Source: Phlebotomus papatasi (taxonomy: Eukaryota; Arthropoda; Insecta; Diptera; Psychodidae). From it: a stretch of 64,000 nt of DNA. The notes beneath the pieces were generated by a model. The model saw only the letters and a list, made by a program, of their open reading frames with translations. It was not told where the DNA came from and searched no databases. The position numbers and the translations under genes are program-made. Where the stretch lies: positions 111,199,417-111,263,416 of the forward strand of contig NC_077222.1 in assembly GCF_024763615.1 (NCBI RefSeq). Direction: 5' to 3'. This document shows positions 22,119 to 33,836 of the stretch, piece after piece (position 1 is the first letter of the stretch; each line of letters begins with the position of its first letter).

Positions 22119-22323
22119 TAGGGCCCAAATAGACTCAGGCTGATCCTTGAGAATATTTAGCTTACAAAATCTGGCAGCAAAGGATCCGGTAAATGAATTT
22201 TATGGAAAGGAGTTCTAATTGATAATCCTAAGTCCACATTGTATGACAGTTTGGGATAGATCTTCACTGCTCAATTTTACAGGATAAATATTCTCGAGGA
22301 TCAGCCTGAGTCTATATAGGCCT
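22119..22323. mobile_element. MITE with ~40-bp inverted ends
   Basis: The left end TAGGGCCCAAATAGACTCAG then GCTGATCCTTGAGAATATTT is mirrored by the right end AAATATTCTCGAGGATCAGC then CTGAGTCTATATAGGCCTT. The ~120-bp interior is unique. No other copy was found in the window. Confidence 0.7.
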
Positions 22324-22359
22324 TTAGAATACCTACAAAAGTATCAATTACTTACATTC

Positions 22360-23050
22360 CACAATTACTTTCTATTCCACAAGAATTTTCTAAAACACCA
22401 AAGTTTTTCAAATTCCGTTAAATTAGAACCGGAGATATGGCCATTTGAAAATTGAATTTTTGACCCCTTCTTGCTCGGGTCAGGGGGGTCGAGGGACTTT
22501 AAGTTTAATACTGATCGAAAGCTCTTAGGCCCATACTTAAATTTGAGATCGATCGATGCCATAGCGGCTGATTTATTGAGAAAACAAAATTAGAAGGTTT
22601 TCCAAAATGACGGAAGGGAGGGGAGTGAGGCTGTCATCACCAACTTATAGCCACCCATCGACATTTAACCTTTCGCCGAAAACCGCTTGTCGATATCTCT
22701 TTCCGTTTTCTTTCCAGAAGCTTTTGTATTCCGGACGGGAGGGATCGTCCACAAAAATCGATTTTTAGCACATATGATATTCGTGATCTATGAGTGTCAA
22801 AACGCGTATATCCAAAATTTAGGCCCGATCAGAAAAGGTCGGATTACCCATCTGACCACACGAGCTAAAATTGTAAAGAATCTTAGCTAACTGATGGCTG
22901 GATGTACCCCGAAATTGTCTATATCTACCCCGGCCGGGGCTCATTTAGTCAATGTGTCATAATTTTTGCTTATCCTGCCTACAACAGGTTAATGATTTCA
23001 AAACTTTAAACTATAAAGTACCATGCAATCAATTTCCTAGTTTCTAGACT
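22360..23050. repeat. GC-richer degenerate repeat sequence
   Basis: Includes GGAGATATGGCCATTTGAAA, CTTGTCGATATCTCTTTCCG and a GC-rich CCCCGGCCGGGGC palindrome at about 22929-22940 flanked by ATCTACC and TCATTTAG. The style resembles the other decayed mobile sequences here, but no clear copy is in the window. Open frames of 65-67 codons carry no domain. Confidence 0.3.
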
Positions 23051-24680
23051 TCATTTGCTGGTTAAATATGCCCCAGTCTCCCCTACGCGTTACTTCTCAT
23101 AATATCTACCCCTTTGTAGTCCATTTACAAAAATTGAAATTAATTTTTTTTAAGCAGACAAACATAATGAAAATTGGTTATAATAATATTCTCTATCTAT
23201 AAACATTTCTATTAAAGTACGATAAATTTCATGGAAAAAAGGGATAAAAATCTAAAACACCATATTTTTTTTTATTTTTTTATGGTATTTTAAAACCATT
23301 TAATTGATTTTAGTGATATTCAATACAAAATGAATTTTTGAAACTCATTAATAAATTCCACTAATAAAACAAATATATCTCTCGGTAAATTGGTCAATAA
23401 AATATTTACTGCCAACCCTTACGTCAGTCAATACTTTCACATAAAATTTAAATTTCTGCGAAATAAAAATTAACCGCAAATTGACGGGAAAAAATTTCAC
23501 AAATTTCCCTCCAAATGGCTAATGGAAAATGGGGTTAATAGAATTCGGAGTTGAAATGGGTGTTACCCTATGAATTAGGGAATATTATATATACTTTATT
23601 TGACGTCAGAGTAAAAGAAAATTTTTGGAGTAAAGAAATAATGAGAAATATAATACCATGGGAATAGCAGGAATCTTTATCCTTTCCTTGTCGAGATTTA
23701 TGGTTTTAACGTTGGGGAATTAATAATGGATCACATGTATTACATTTATTTCCTCCATGGGAGAATCCCCTTTTGTCTCCCCCTCGATTCTGTATACCTC
23801 AATTCTCAAATTCCAACCCGTCACTCAAAATGAAATTCAACTTACAATTATACGACCCTTCGGAATGGGGTTGGGGGGGCTTTTGGTGGAGGGATATGGG
23901 TTTGAAAGTTTGCCAGGTGAGGAGTACTGCTGTGTGCTTTGGGAAGATTGTCTTGGTGTTTTCACGGGGAAATGAAAGTGTCGTGAATAGGAAAATTGTG
24001 TGAAAATTTTGGATGGGAAAGCTCAGAAGTAAACAGTTTTTGGATACAATACAACTGATGTATGATGAGGATGTATCGTACCCCCAGAGGAAATCACAAC
24101 AGAGATTGTGGGTGAAATTGTTGGGGTATGTGTGTGATGTATTTGATGATGGGAAACTTGGAAAACTGCAAAACTTGAAAATGATTCTAGGGATTTGCAG
24201 TCTTCACCAACGAAATATTATATCAAAATTTTGAGTGGGGTTGATACATCGGTGTTTTTCCTGCTGGTGGATAGGGAATAGAAGGTGACAACCCTCAAAT
24301 GACACCGTCATGGAATCCATTTGGAAAATTAAATTTTCCAAAAAAAAAAAACCATTTTATACCCTCCGCATATTATATTGAATAAATGAAAACGACTTTG
24401 GAAAAGTCTTCTCTCGTCAATCCATCTCTTATCCCCAACGACACAAAGCATTACGTATGCCCTACATCAAAAATACAAAAGGGAATAAATTTGGGATGTG
24501 AAGACTAAGGAGAGGGGCAATCGAAGCTCCAAAAAGCTTTTTTTTTTGGTGAGCTTGAGGTTCATTCCCCTCGATTTACCCAAGTAGCAAAAGGGATAGA
24601 AGCGGACGAAGCGGAATTTTGTGAAAGTTTTATGCGAATCCAGTTAGAGGTCTAAAATTTTAGGGAACACGAGCCAATCT
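23050..24680. other. Unassigned intron-like DNA
   Basis: Short frames at 23757-24234 are unremarkable. An acceptor/donor-like GTTTGCCAG|GTGAGG at about 23924 lacks a pyrimidine tract and was not accepted as a ratchet site. Confidence 0.3.
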
Positions 24681-24681
24681 G

Positions 24682-24975
24682 TCCAGGGAATCCGTGGGAA
24701 ACCCAGGTAAACCCACGGAGAACTCGGGCAGCTCATACGTTTTTAAGGGAACCCAGGGAACCCATACATTTTTTCAAGGAACCTTGAGAACCTTGGAAAT
24801 CCATACATTTTTTCAGGGAACCTCGGGAACCTTGGGAACCTTGGGAACCGATACATTTCTTCAGGAAATACGTGGAACCTTTACAGTTTTTCAGGCAACG
24901 CGGAAACCCATTAATACTTTTTAGGGAGTCCATGGGAAATTCTATGAGTCCATATATTATGTCAAGGTACCGGAA
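24682..24975 (+). repeat. Minisatellite of GGGAACC-type units
   Basis: About ten imperfect repeats built from GGGAACCTTGGGAACC plus CATACATTTTTTCAGG spacers. Units of 9-10 bp (GGGAACCTT) are nested in a higher-order unit of roughly 40-50 bp. Open frames on both strands (24694-24924, 24733-24981), rich in F-Q-G-T or G-S-L-K-K-C-M repeats, are by-products of the array, not genes. Confidence 0.8.
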
Positions 24976-25099
24976 ACTCAAGTCACTCTGATTGCTTATA
25001 AGCTAACCCTTTGCTTGATCTTCGAACTCCTAAAAGTAAACACTCTTGAATCCAAAGTTAGAATGCAGTACAACCCAAAAAACAATTTTTCATTATTTG

Positions 25100-25300
25100 A
25101 TCTTGAAGATTGAAAAATGCTGAGACGGCAGTGGACGCACTCAAAATTAAAATTAAACAGAATAAGTTAATTGATTATTTTTTTTAAAGATATAGGTAAT
25201 TTTTATTCTATTCTTATTATTATTATAAATTCTTTTACAATTTTCTATGTAAAATTCAAGTTTTTGTCCGCCGCCGTCTTAGCTTTGGTGACCTAACCCT
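25100..25300. repeat. Two divergent copies of the GCCGTCTTAGC family
   Basis: GCTGAGACGGCAGTGGACGC (25120, minus orientation) is followed by AT-rich AAAATTAAAATTAAACAG. GTCCGCCGCCGTCTTAGC (25266, plus orientation) is followed by TTTGGTGACCTAACCCTCGG and AGTAAAACACTGG. The two copies lie head to head with ~120 bp of AT-rich DNA between them. Confidence 0.65.
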
Positions 25301-25566
25301 CGGAGTAAAACACTGGAAAATTTCTCAGGTTTCTCAAGTATACAAATTGCAAACAAATTATCAAGCAAATGATGATGGTGATGATATTAAAATATAATTG
25401 AGTGACCAGAGAACCCTTCAAAATAAGGGCAGAATCACATTGACAGTAAAATGCTCGCCGTAGCCTCACCGCATTTCGTTAATTTTCGCATTAGCATTGC
25501 AATTCTGACGCATATTTTCCATTAGCGTATTACTTTATCTCATAATCGGTGGCACTAGGTGAAAAT

Positions 25567-25957
25567 AATATCGTCGGTTCCGAAGAAGACTATTGTAAGT
25601 CCTAAATGTAAACTTTACAGGAAAGAGGTTTAAAGTTTGACAGCTAAAATTTATTTTCACTAATTTCACTGCAATTAGTATACTTTTAGCTTTTGAAACT
25701 ATTTTATCATACTTACGCATTGAATATCTTCTAGTTAACACTACTTTTAAATTAATTATAGCAAAATTGTGGGAAAAAACTCAGTAATTGGACACGCTGA
25801 TTTTAAGTTTTTTTTTTCTTGTAACTTTTGCAGGAATATCTTAATCAACATAAAATTTTGTGGTGATATAGATCTAAGGTTTCTGCATCCAATGATACCA
25901 TCCTTTTATACTATTGTAAGTAGACTTACAATAGTCTTCTTCGGAACCAACGATATA
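25567..25957. mobile_element. MITE with 35-bp inverted ends
   Basis: ATATCGTCGGTTCCGAAGAA then GACTATTGTAAGTC at the left is repeated in reverse as GACTTACAATAGTCTTCTTC then GGAACCAACGATAT at the right, with about one mismatch. The ~320-bp interior has only short frames (25535-25741 -, 25769-25975 +) that cross the ends and are not genes. Confidence 0.8.
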
Positions 25958-25991
25958 AGAAAATTGAAGAAATAAAACGAAAATTCTATAA

Positions 25992-26047
25992 ACGGTGAGC
26001 AAAACACCTGTAAGAAAAATTAATCGTACAGTTTTTTTTGCTCACCG
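25992..26047. repeat. Short hairpin
   Basis: CGGTGAGCAAAA pairs with TTTTGCTCACCG around a ~30-nt AT-rich centre. This may be a solo pair of inverted ends or a minimal foldback element. Confidence 0.6.
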
Positions 26048-26149
26048 AAAATGTCAAAATGGTTTATAAAATTTGTTCCTTATTTTGACGTAAGGGAGAG
26101 CGCACTACCTTTAGACGATTCAAGCTTCAAACAAGTTATTTTTTAATAT

Positions 26150-26280
26150 GTGGCATATACGGCCTCTTGAACCAGGGTTTCTGCCGTTTATCTGGGGAGG
26201 TCGGTAACGGTAAGACGGCGGCAGACGCAATCAGTTTACAGAGTGGGAATAAAATGTATCTATCTATCTATGTTTTTAAT
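26150..26280 (-). mobile_element. GCCGTCTTAGC-family retroposon tail with (TCTA)n end
   Basis: GGTAACGGTAAGACGGCGGC then AGACGCAATC is followed by GGGAATAAAATGTATCTATC and a short TATC repeat. The copy at 57935-58090 has the same order in reverse: a TAGATAGATAGATA repeat, then ATTTTATTTCATC, then the core. A common 3' end with a simple-repeat tail is typical of non-LTR retroposons (SINE or LINE 3' ends). Confidence 0.6.
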
Positions 26281-26289
26281 GCATTCGAC

Positions 26290-29200
26290 TCATTATACTA
26301 ATACATTTTAGTAGCTAGTCAAATGCCTTAAATTTACTGACGAGAAATGAGTTGTCCGAAGCTGCAGTCATACGAAGGTATCACGCTTTCTCTGACGTCA
26401 AATTTATTTCGTATATATTTGAAAGTCTGCTTATCTGGATATTAGATGCATCTTGGGATCTGGGATAGTCAGCTATTAGAAGGAGTGGCTTTATCAATTT
26501 TCATTACCGTTATTGAAGCAATAATTTCCGATTGTACCCAATTTTATATTGTCCCAAGACCCTAACTCTCGGTTTTTTTTATCGACTTACTCCTACCGCA
26601 ACTTTATCCCCATAACCTCAAGGGTTGTCTATGGTTTTAAACACACTGAGGTGTAGTTATAGCACGCATCTAACACGGGAGCATTATATCTGCCATCTTT
26701 CCTTATCCGTCCAATTAATACCTCATTTATAATTCAGCAACTTAACACACTACACGTGGGTGAGAGACACAATTTACCCTTTCATCTCGTCCATGTCTCC
26801 ATACAAAAACCAACCCCATGTGAGTATGAAAAGAGGGGCTTATGTGCTATGTTGAGTGTTTGGGGAGGCGCAGGATCAGTAACTCCACTTTACTATTCAT
26901 GGTGTCCGTATGAAAAATTTAAAAGGATTTCACATCATAAAATAACACACCGACAAATTACGTCGATTTTTATTCAGGATATCTCTCGACTCCTTTTTTT
27001 TTCAGCAACCCCTAACCATCCTTTCAACCCTCGTCTATCTTGTCCCATTCACCATCCATTCGCCTCTCTCCTTGGTGGATCAATTGCAGAACAGGGTATC
27101 GCATGCCGAGAAGTGTGGAAAATACATTTTCTCAAATATTCCACGTGAAATACAATACTATAGTGGAGTGGTGCAAAAAAAGCTCCAAATTGGTTTCTGA
27201 ATTATTGAGGAGAGGGAAAGCTTTTGCCTCATTCAGATGTTCAATACCAAATATTTGACGGCACTTTAGTGCAAATAAGAGAATGATTGAATGAGATGGG
27301 GCGAATAAATTGCCCTCAATTATGAATTAGACGTTTGAGAACATGAACAACATATTAAGTAAATAGATTGAGCGTTTTTTTATACGACCACGTTTATACA
27401 CCAATTAATCTCGGATTCTGGTGCTATAATAATGATAATTCTATAGTGTTGGATCTGCTTAAATTTATTTTGAAAAAATGAATCAATTTTGAAAATTATC
27501 AAATTTAAAATAATCAAAACCAGATGGCGAGTAATATGAAATTTTGTCAGTGAATACTAAAAAAAAGTAGTAAAATATTCTTACCAAAGAGAAAATGAAG
27601 GTATCATGTACTTTTTTTCTTAAAAAGTTTTAAATATTTACTGACCAAACTAATTTACTGTCTAAAATTGTTTCCCATATCAATAAATAAATCAAATAAA
27701 AATAAACAAGCAGTTTTTTGTTTATAAAAACCAAATTATTATAATATTAATTTAATTCTTAATGAAGTGAATCAAATTTACTAATTTTATTTATTTATTT
27801 ATTTTATTTAGTATTTATTACACTAATTTTATTATATAAAATTTTGCAGAAACTCCTGAGCTAAACCAAATATCCGTATTGCGCGCTGATAACTTTTTAG
27901 AACAGGAAAAATTTATTGAATCATAATTTTAATATCTTTCTTTCTCATATAAAAATTCAAATTCTTTTGATGCTCAAAAGAACAAGTGACGAAAGACTAA
28001 GAAAGTATACGTAAAGAACTGAGATAATCATTCTTTTCATGATGAAAGTTTCAAAAATTAATTGGTAAAGAATTCTTCACGTAAGGACACTCACGTTAGG
28101 TCTGTAAATCTTCTGAAGGAATAAAAAGGAAATAAAATGAAATTTAACGACAAATTTCTTGATATCCCTTGTAGAAATTTAGCACCCGTTCCACGGAATG
28201 AGCAAAATTTACGCTATAATTTCTTCTCCTTTTGATAAGGGGGTCTTAACTTTATTATTAGTACTGCACTGTTAGTAATTGTACTAAAGTTATTCGTACA
28301 GTTGACACTTTAAAGCTAATCTCACTGAATTTTATAGGAAAGGAAATGTTTCTTTAGTTCTTTTCTAGTTATTCCTATTGTTTAAATGGGAATGTATCAA
28401 TAATCTCATGCGACTTTTGTTTACGATTTATTAATTGGTGGTTTTAGTAAATGACGTTGATATTGGTAAAGTAAAACGAGAATCTCAATATAAAAAACTT
28501 AATATTCCTGATATTTAACTCTCGAAAAATTTTCCTGGATTCCTTATTCAGGAGCCTAAAGTCTTAGACGGACTTGATTTAGATCAGTCGTGTGCTAAAA
28601 ATAGTTACAATGTAGGGAGAGGTAAGGCTATTTTGAACTGTGATGGGGCTACATTGATACACGATTTTTATGCATATTTCTAAAAGAAGCTAGGCCTTGC
28701 AATTATTTTATTTAAGGTTTAAACAATTGACTAAAACGTTTAGGCCGTTTAGGCCGATTAAAAGTTTTAGCCAATAAATGAAAAATCTGAACAGCGCCAG
28801 TGTTGAACTTTTGTTTTTCGGTGCTATAAATTTAATGAATAAAAGTTAGAAGAGCGCCATATGCGGATATTCTTCGAAGTAATTTCTTGGCCGGATCGAT
28901 TTTCGGACTCTCTTCCCCCGGATTTTCGGAAGAATCGGACTCTCTTTGCTATAAAAATTGACATTTGAGGGGGTATCGCCGCGGAATGGCTTAAATGATC
29001 GAATGAAATAAAAATATTTTTGTTTTAGTTAAGCCATATGTAAAAACCCAATAAAATTTCATATTGATCGATTGATTGGTACAGTCACGAAAAATTTTAC
29101 TAAAAAAAAACGTAATTTAGGCATTCTATCCTACATAAAATCCCTTAAGACAGGAAATATTTAGTAAAAAGTACCAGGTGAATCAATAAGTGTTCGTCAG

Positions 29201-29725
29201 CCATGTAGAACTCGGAAGGATCTAGATCAAGCATGTTATCCCCTTTAAACTATTGAGTCAATAAAATGAGCATTTTAGGCTGCTTTTTTCCAACACCTGT
29301 GAGCCCGTCAATGCCCCTACTTTTATTTATTTTTTATGGGAAATATTAACAAACATTAATTGCTTATTGAGTGTAGGCTCCTCCGAGATCTATCATCTAA
29401 GTAAATATCTATTAAAATAAATAAATTAAATTTATTTAAATTAATTAATAAATTAAAATAATGTAAATATTTATCTAAGTCAATTCAATCAATTGTAATA
29501 CTTTCTTCAAGTGTTTTAATTTTATTTAATGAAATAGGCGCTTTATATAAACAACCAAAGCTTATTATTAGCAGTTGCCATAACATGGTCTCAACTTGCT
29601 ATAAAAGTTTCAATAATTTGATGGGCCTAAACATTGTGGTCATTTGCTTAAGCCTTTAGTTCCACAAATTTGTTGTAGAGCTCACGTTACGTCAAAGCCA
29701 AATTTCCTTTAGAAGTATGCGGAAA
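26290..29725. other. Long unassigned AT-rich intronic stretch
   Basis: No exon or RNA gene is recognised. 26756-27148 is open for 130 codons without a domain and with local GC enrichment. 27780-27812 is a TTTATTTATTTA simple repeat. 28880-28960 contains TTTCGGACTCTCTTCCCCCG and a near repeat of its first half (AATCGGACTCTCTTTGC). Confidence 0.3.
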
Positions 29726-29731
29726 ATTGTA

Positions 29732-29966
29732 TAGGGTCGAATGAACACCTCTTCGACAGGGAACCCTGTTGACACTTTTGTCAAAATTTGGAATTTTTTT
29801 AAATGTATCTAATAAAATGTAAGTAATATGGCGTTTTTTTAATTAGTTTACATTTTTCGATAAGGATAAGTGGTCAAATTTCGTATTTTAAATGGTGCAG
29901 AGTAGGGTGTCAATAGGTCCTGATACGAGTTCTTAAAGTGTCAATAGGTGTTCCTTTCACCCTATA
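29732..29966 (+). mobile_element. MITE family 'CTATTGACAC', full copy
   Basis: The left end TAGGGTCGAATGAACACCTC and the right end CCTTTCACCCTATA are inverted. Near the right end, GACCTATTGACAC-type phrases occur twice in series, read as TGTCAATAGG on the plus strand. TA lies at both edges. Other copies are a half element at 21549-21690 and a diverged copy at about 62607-62800. Confidence 0.75.
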
Positions 29967-29974
29967 TCAATATA

Positions 29975-32010
29975 GCCCTACTGCTTAAAGTAGCCTATCC
30001 TCCCCTATCTCTCCCTAGTCTGAAATATTTTCTAATTGTAGCTCGATAATCTTTTTAGCTTTTTATATTGAAAAATTGAGAATGAATTTCTCAAGGAAAT
30101 CTCTAAACCACTTATCCATTCTTTCACAAGGATTTGCTTATGTTCTTATCATCTCTCTTGTCCTGTCTAAGCTTAAGTGATGGAAAAAAAAGCCTAACAA
30201 TCTGGGTGATGGAAGAAAAATCCATTGACTATTTTATCCTGGATTTAGGGACATGAGAAAATTCTGTCTGGTATCATCATCCATTTTTAAATTGATTTAT
30301 TTCTGTTATATTTTCCTCAGTATTGTAACTTCTGCACTTTAATTTATCCTTTTCTGTGAGTCCGAGGAGATCTTTTACAGAGCTTTTATTACAAAATAGA
30401 AAAGTACTTGAGTTTACAGTCATTCGAGTTATTGAAGATTTCTTATTACTCTCTATAATGTCTCATATTCTTGTAATTGCACTCTCTACAGAAGGAATTT
30501 TTCTTGAGCCACCGTCAGTAATAATCATAATTGGATAAATGAAATAATTGTAGAAATGATTTTGTCAGTAAAGTTTAGCCCCTTACCATTCGGCTTGTTC
30601 CCTTACATCCCATTTATATTTTAAACTTTTAATTGAAGTTGTAGTATTTGTAATTTGCGTGAGATTGTTAGAAAGGGCGCACAAGATGCGGAGCTTTCGT
30701 GTGTGAGAGCTTTTTAGAGAGACTCATGAAAATGTTATTTATGTGAAATGAGTTAAAAGTTGTGGCAGAGAAATTGAATGTCATGGAAAATTGTAACATT
30801 CTCTTTTTTCCCTGTGCCACCAGCAACTTTTCCTCCTTTTTTTTCACCTTTTTTCACTAAAAGAGAAAAACCCAGCAAAGAACACATAATAACACTGAGT
30901 GTTTTGGTGATGCTGGAGAAATTCAACTGCAATGCAAAATTCACAAGAAAGATCTGCAATTGCAAATTACTGGTGAAATAGAGAGTCGGAAATGCGATAA
31001 TTAGTGTCATTGTAAATAGAGAGAAAAAATAAGAGGGAATCTCTTTGAAGTATTAAGCATGACAGAGTTATATAAAAAAGTCTTAATGAATTGCACTTGT
31101 CCTATTATATAATTTATTCAATTTGAAGCTTACGCTTCAGAAAATATTTAAGAGCATTTTCAAAATTTTGTGTGTTGGGAAAATGTTGCAAAAGGGGTGA
31201 GATTCTCGTTTTTCACTATTGAAAATTTCATATTCATTTCTCTAAGGTGATATGGCTCGTTTTATGATAAATATTTATATAGAGGTCTTAGACATGGAGC
31301 TTTCAAACTCCTCTACTGAAAATTAAGCATTGTGAGATAGGACAGGACTGTCAACTAGTAGTTGAGAAGTCACTGGTAAACACTGAACTTAATTTGAGAT
31401 TAAATTTGTCAAGTAAGATAAAGTAGAAATGCTGCATTAGCTCTAACTTATTCAGATGGAAAATGTTTAATTTTAAAAAGGGGAGACCGGGGCAGGATTA
31501 GTCAGGGTATAGCAATATACGCTATTAACCAGCCTCCCCGACAAAAGTCCCATTGTCCATTCCAATTGTCATTTTTGTGTACGCCCTCGGGATAATCCAT
31601 AGGATGCGTACCACTCCATCTATCGGCGATATTATTTTCTCTGAAGTTAGCCGTTATAGCAGACCTCAGAGTCACTACCCCAATTGCACAGTGATTCGTA
31701 TCGTTGTCTTAGAAGAATCTTCATTAGGACGGGCTTTCTTCCTCCAACCCCCCTAGGCTCAACAGTTCTACTAGTCCTACAGTAGTAAGGGGTAGAATTA
31801 GACAGTGACCACCCCACTATTGTTATTATTGTTTTCCTTAGAAAGTATATTGAGCAAACTACTTTTTATGCCTAATGTACAATAACTTTTGTTTTGTAAG
31901 TACAGCCTCGGATGTAGTCTTTCTTCTTCTTTCAATTCTGACTGGCCTATTCCCAAAGTAAATGTAACAATAATATTGTAACAGATAACATACAGCCTGC
32001 GAAGAGACAT
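29975..32010. other. Unassigned intronic DNA with decayed repeats
   Basis: 31480-31700 contains GGGGAGACCGGGGCAGGATT and CTGAAGTTAGCCGTTATAGC. The latter recurs at 45128 as TTGAAGTTAGCCGTTATTAT, and both are followed by ACAGTGATT, so they are distant copies of one repeat. The remainder is AT-rich and without recognised features. Confidence 0.35.
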
Positions 32011-32014
32011 TTCC

Positions 32015-32110
32015 ATCGTTTAGTTCTGGAGAATGGAATCAAAGCTAAGACGGCGATGGACGCATGGGAAGAAGGGTAAAAAGACGAAATGAGATGAAAA
32101 TAAAATGAAA
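32015..32110 (-). mobile_element. GCCGTCTTAGC-family copy
   Basis: CCATCGTTTAGTTCTGGAGA, then AAAGCTAAGACGGCGATGGA, then CGCATGGG and an A-rich GATGAAAATAAAATGAAATT tail. The order of motifs matches the other minus-orientation copies at 33015 and 62150. Confidence 0.65.
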
Positions 32111-32119
32111 TTGTAATTG

Positions 32120-32990
32120 GCAAGAGCGTTCGGCTTTTGGGCGGTGTGACCCCCGTCTCCAAATGTTATTATTTTTTGTTTAAATTTCTCTATTTAAGCT
32201 TCTGAAACCCCGTTTGAGTTCCGAGAAAATCTTTTTAACTTTCCTTTAGATCAATAGAACAGAAATCCGACCAAAATTGACTAATTTTTCACCCGCTTAC
32301 TATCAGCGCCATCTCTTTTCTTAACTTGATATTACAATGATTATAACTAATATAAATAGACATTGATATTAATCTTCATTCTGAACTTGCTTCATCTCAT
32401 CATTGAAAGTACACAATCAATATACGATTCCCAGTAAAATGTATAAAGACCCACACACATTTTTGTTTAATTAGATGGCTTCATAATAGCTTCCTCCGTG
32501 CAAATTTATTTGATAAATTTCAATGAAAATCTCTCTTTCTGAATCTGTTTTTAGCGGAAAATTCAATAGAAGAGAAAACAGAGGAAATGATCTCTTAATA
32601 ATGTGTAATTGAATAACTGTGTGTAATTTCATGCAGTGATGTTATTTGTAGTATGTGAAACGTTAACAAGAAACCACATTATTAAATCCAAATCGGCTTT
32701 CACGTGATGCATTAAAGACCAATTGGATGTTAGAGGGTGAATTTGTGGGGTGGCGCGCGTGGGTGGTTTTTCATTATTGCTGTTTGTGCAGAATTGCATG
32801 CAACTCATGTGAAACTCTGTCATACAACGACTACCCAATATAAAGCATAATGCACACACATGGAACACGTTTATATGCTAAAACCTACATAATAGCGGAA
32901 TAAAACTGATTCTGGATTAGAATTTAGTTTGGGCTAAATTGAATTAAACCTAAAATGAGACGGCAGCTTGGTAAAATGAAAATGTTGCTG
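32120..32990. other. Unassigned intron-like DNA
   Basis: A 79-codon minus frame at 32629-32868 has no recognisable motif. Nothing else is identified. Confidence 0.3.
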
Positions 32991-32999
32991 TCTTAAAAC

Positions 33000-33115
33000 C
33001 GTGGTCTCCTAAAGAAACATCCATCGTTTTATCCCGGAGGTTAAAATCGACGCTAAGACGGCGATAACGACATGAGAAGGTGAGATAAAAAACAGAGACG
33101 ACAGTAAAATTCAAT
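33000..33115 (-). mobile_element. GCCGTCTTAGC-family copy
   Basis: CCATCGTTTTATCCCGGAGG, then TCGACGCTAAGACGGCGATA, then ACGACATGAG and an A-rich tail (GAGATAAAAAACAG). It is oriented like 32015-32110. Confidence 0.65.
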
Positions 33116-33209
33116 TCAAAATTTAATATCAAAATATCAAAATAAAGAAATATATTTTAGGATTATGGAGAAATTATCTACTCGTTATCCAGGCTCAAAT
33201 CCTAGATAA

Positions 33210-33460
33210 ATCTACTCTGAAAAAATGTCTTTTTAAAAATTCGTCAAACCTTTGTTAAAAAGTTACAAAAATCATTATGTTTTGTTATTTGTCTTCAAAG
33301 GTTTGTTGAAAGATTATTAAAATGACATACAAAATTGAACTCTCTTCAGCAAAATTTTGCAAATTTTGACGAACTTATTTAATGCTTGCATGACTTATTT
33401 AGCACATGAGAACAGTCATGTGCTAAAAAAAACGTTCTAGAGCACCATTACTCCTGCTTA
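33210..33460. repeat. Decayed foldback sequence
   Basis: ACTCTGAAAAAATGTCTTTT recalls the end of the foldback at 4172. CAAACCTTTGTTAAAAAG and its partial inverse CAAAGGTTTGTTGAAAG lie at 33246 and 33296. At 33400-33450, GCACATGAGAACAGTCATGT then GCTAAAAAAA is a short hairpin that recurs at 54885-54910. Confidence 0.4.
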
Positions 33461-33670
33461 TTTACAGAGTGTATAAATGTAGTCATAGACTCAGTTGATC
33501 CTTGAATATACACGTAGCCCCATCCTCCACCTGGGCTATTCACCTGAGACTGCATTACATATCGCTCATTAGACATTACAGAGGCAAAAATGTTATCATA
33601 AGTTCTGTTTCAGACAGAACAGCATCACTTTATTTCTCAATAATCCTTGCTCTCCATTCTTTTACGACAG

Positions 33671-33836
33671 AATCAAAACGGTGATCATTTTAAAAGTTCA
33701 ATTGTCCAGAAAGATATTGGCAGCTACAGTTGTGCCTCTGTAATAACGAATGAGCGATATGAGGGGATTTTGGGGTTGATAAATCGCCAGAGCTCGCTGT
33801 CCGCTCGGCTGGTTATTGATCCGAATTATTCACAAG
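33671..33836 (+). CDS. Possible exon: end of an immunoglobulin-like domain
   Basis: Seen: a pyrimidine-rich acceptor TCTTTTACGACAG ends at 33670 and a strong donor CAAG|GTATGGG starts at 33837, framing an open 166-nt segment (phase 0 to phase 1). The ~55 residues contain KDIGSYSC, the D-x-G-x-Y-x-C signature of an Ig F-strand, and SARLVIDP about 30 residues later, where the G-strand and domain end would fall. Known: Ig-domain genes expressed in insect neurons often have giant introns. Inferred: this may be one exon of a cell-adhesion receptor whose other exons lie outside or are too short to see. Odd: 33729-33758 is the approximate reverse complement of 33559-33590 just upstream. This either makes an intron-exon hairpin or means that the segment is part of a foldback element. 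The frame continues without a stop past the donor to 33913. Confidence 0.35.

Noticed and set aside
23905..23935. GTTTGCCAG|GTGAGG as a ratchet site
   Set aside because: The upstream sequence is purine-rich rather than a pyrimidine tract, and no branch-site motif is placed correctly.
24694..24981. Glycine/serine/threonine repeat proteins on both strands
   Set aside because: Translation of the GGGAACC minisatellite. Both strands are open for the same reason.
26756..27148. 130-codon frame
   Set aside because: No recognised domain. A length of this order is expected by chance about once in a window of this composition.
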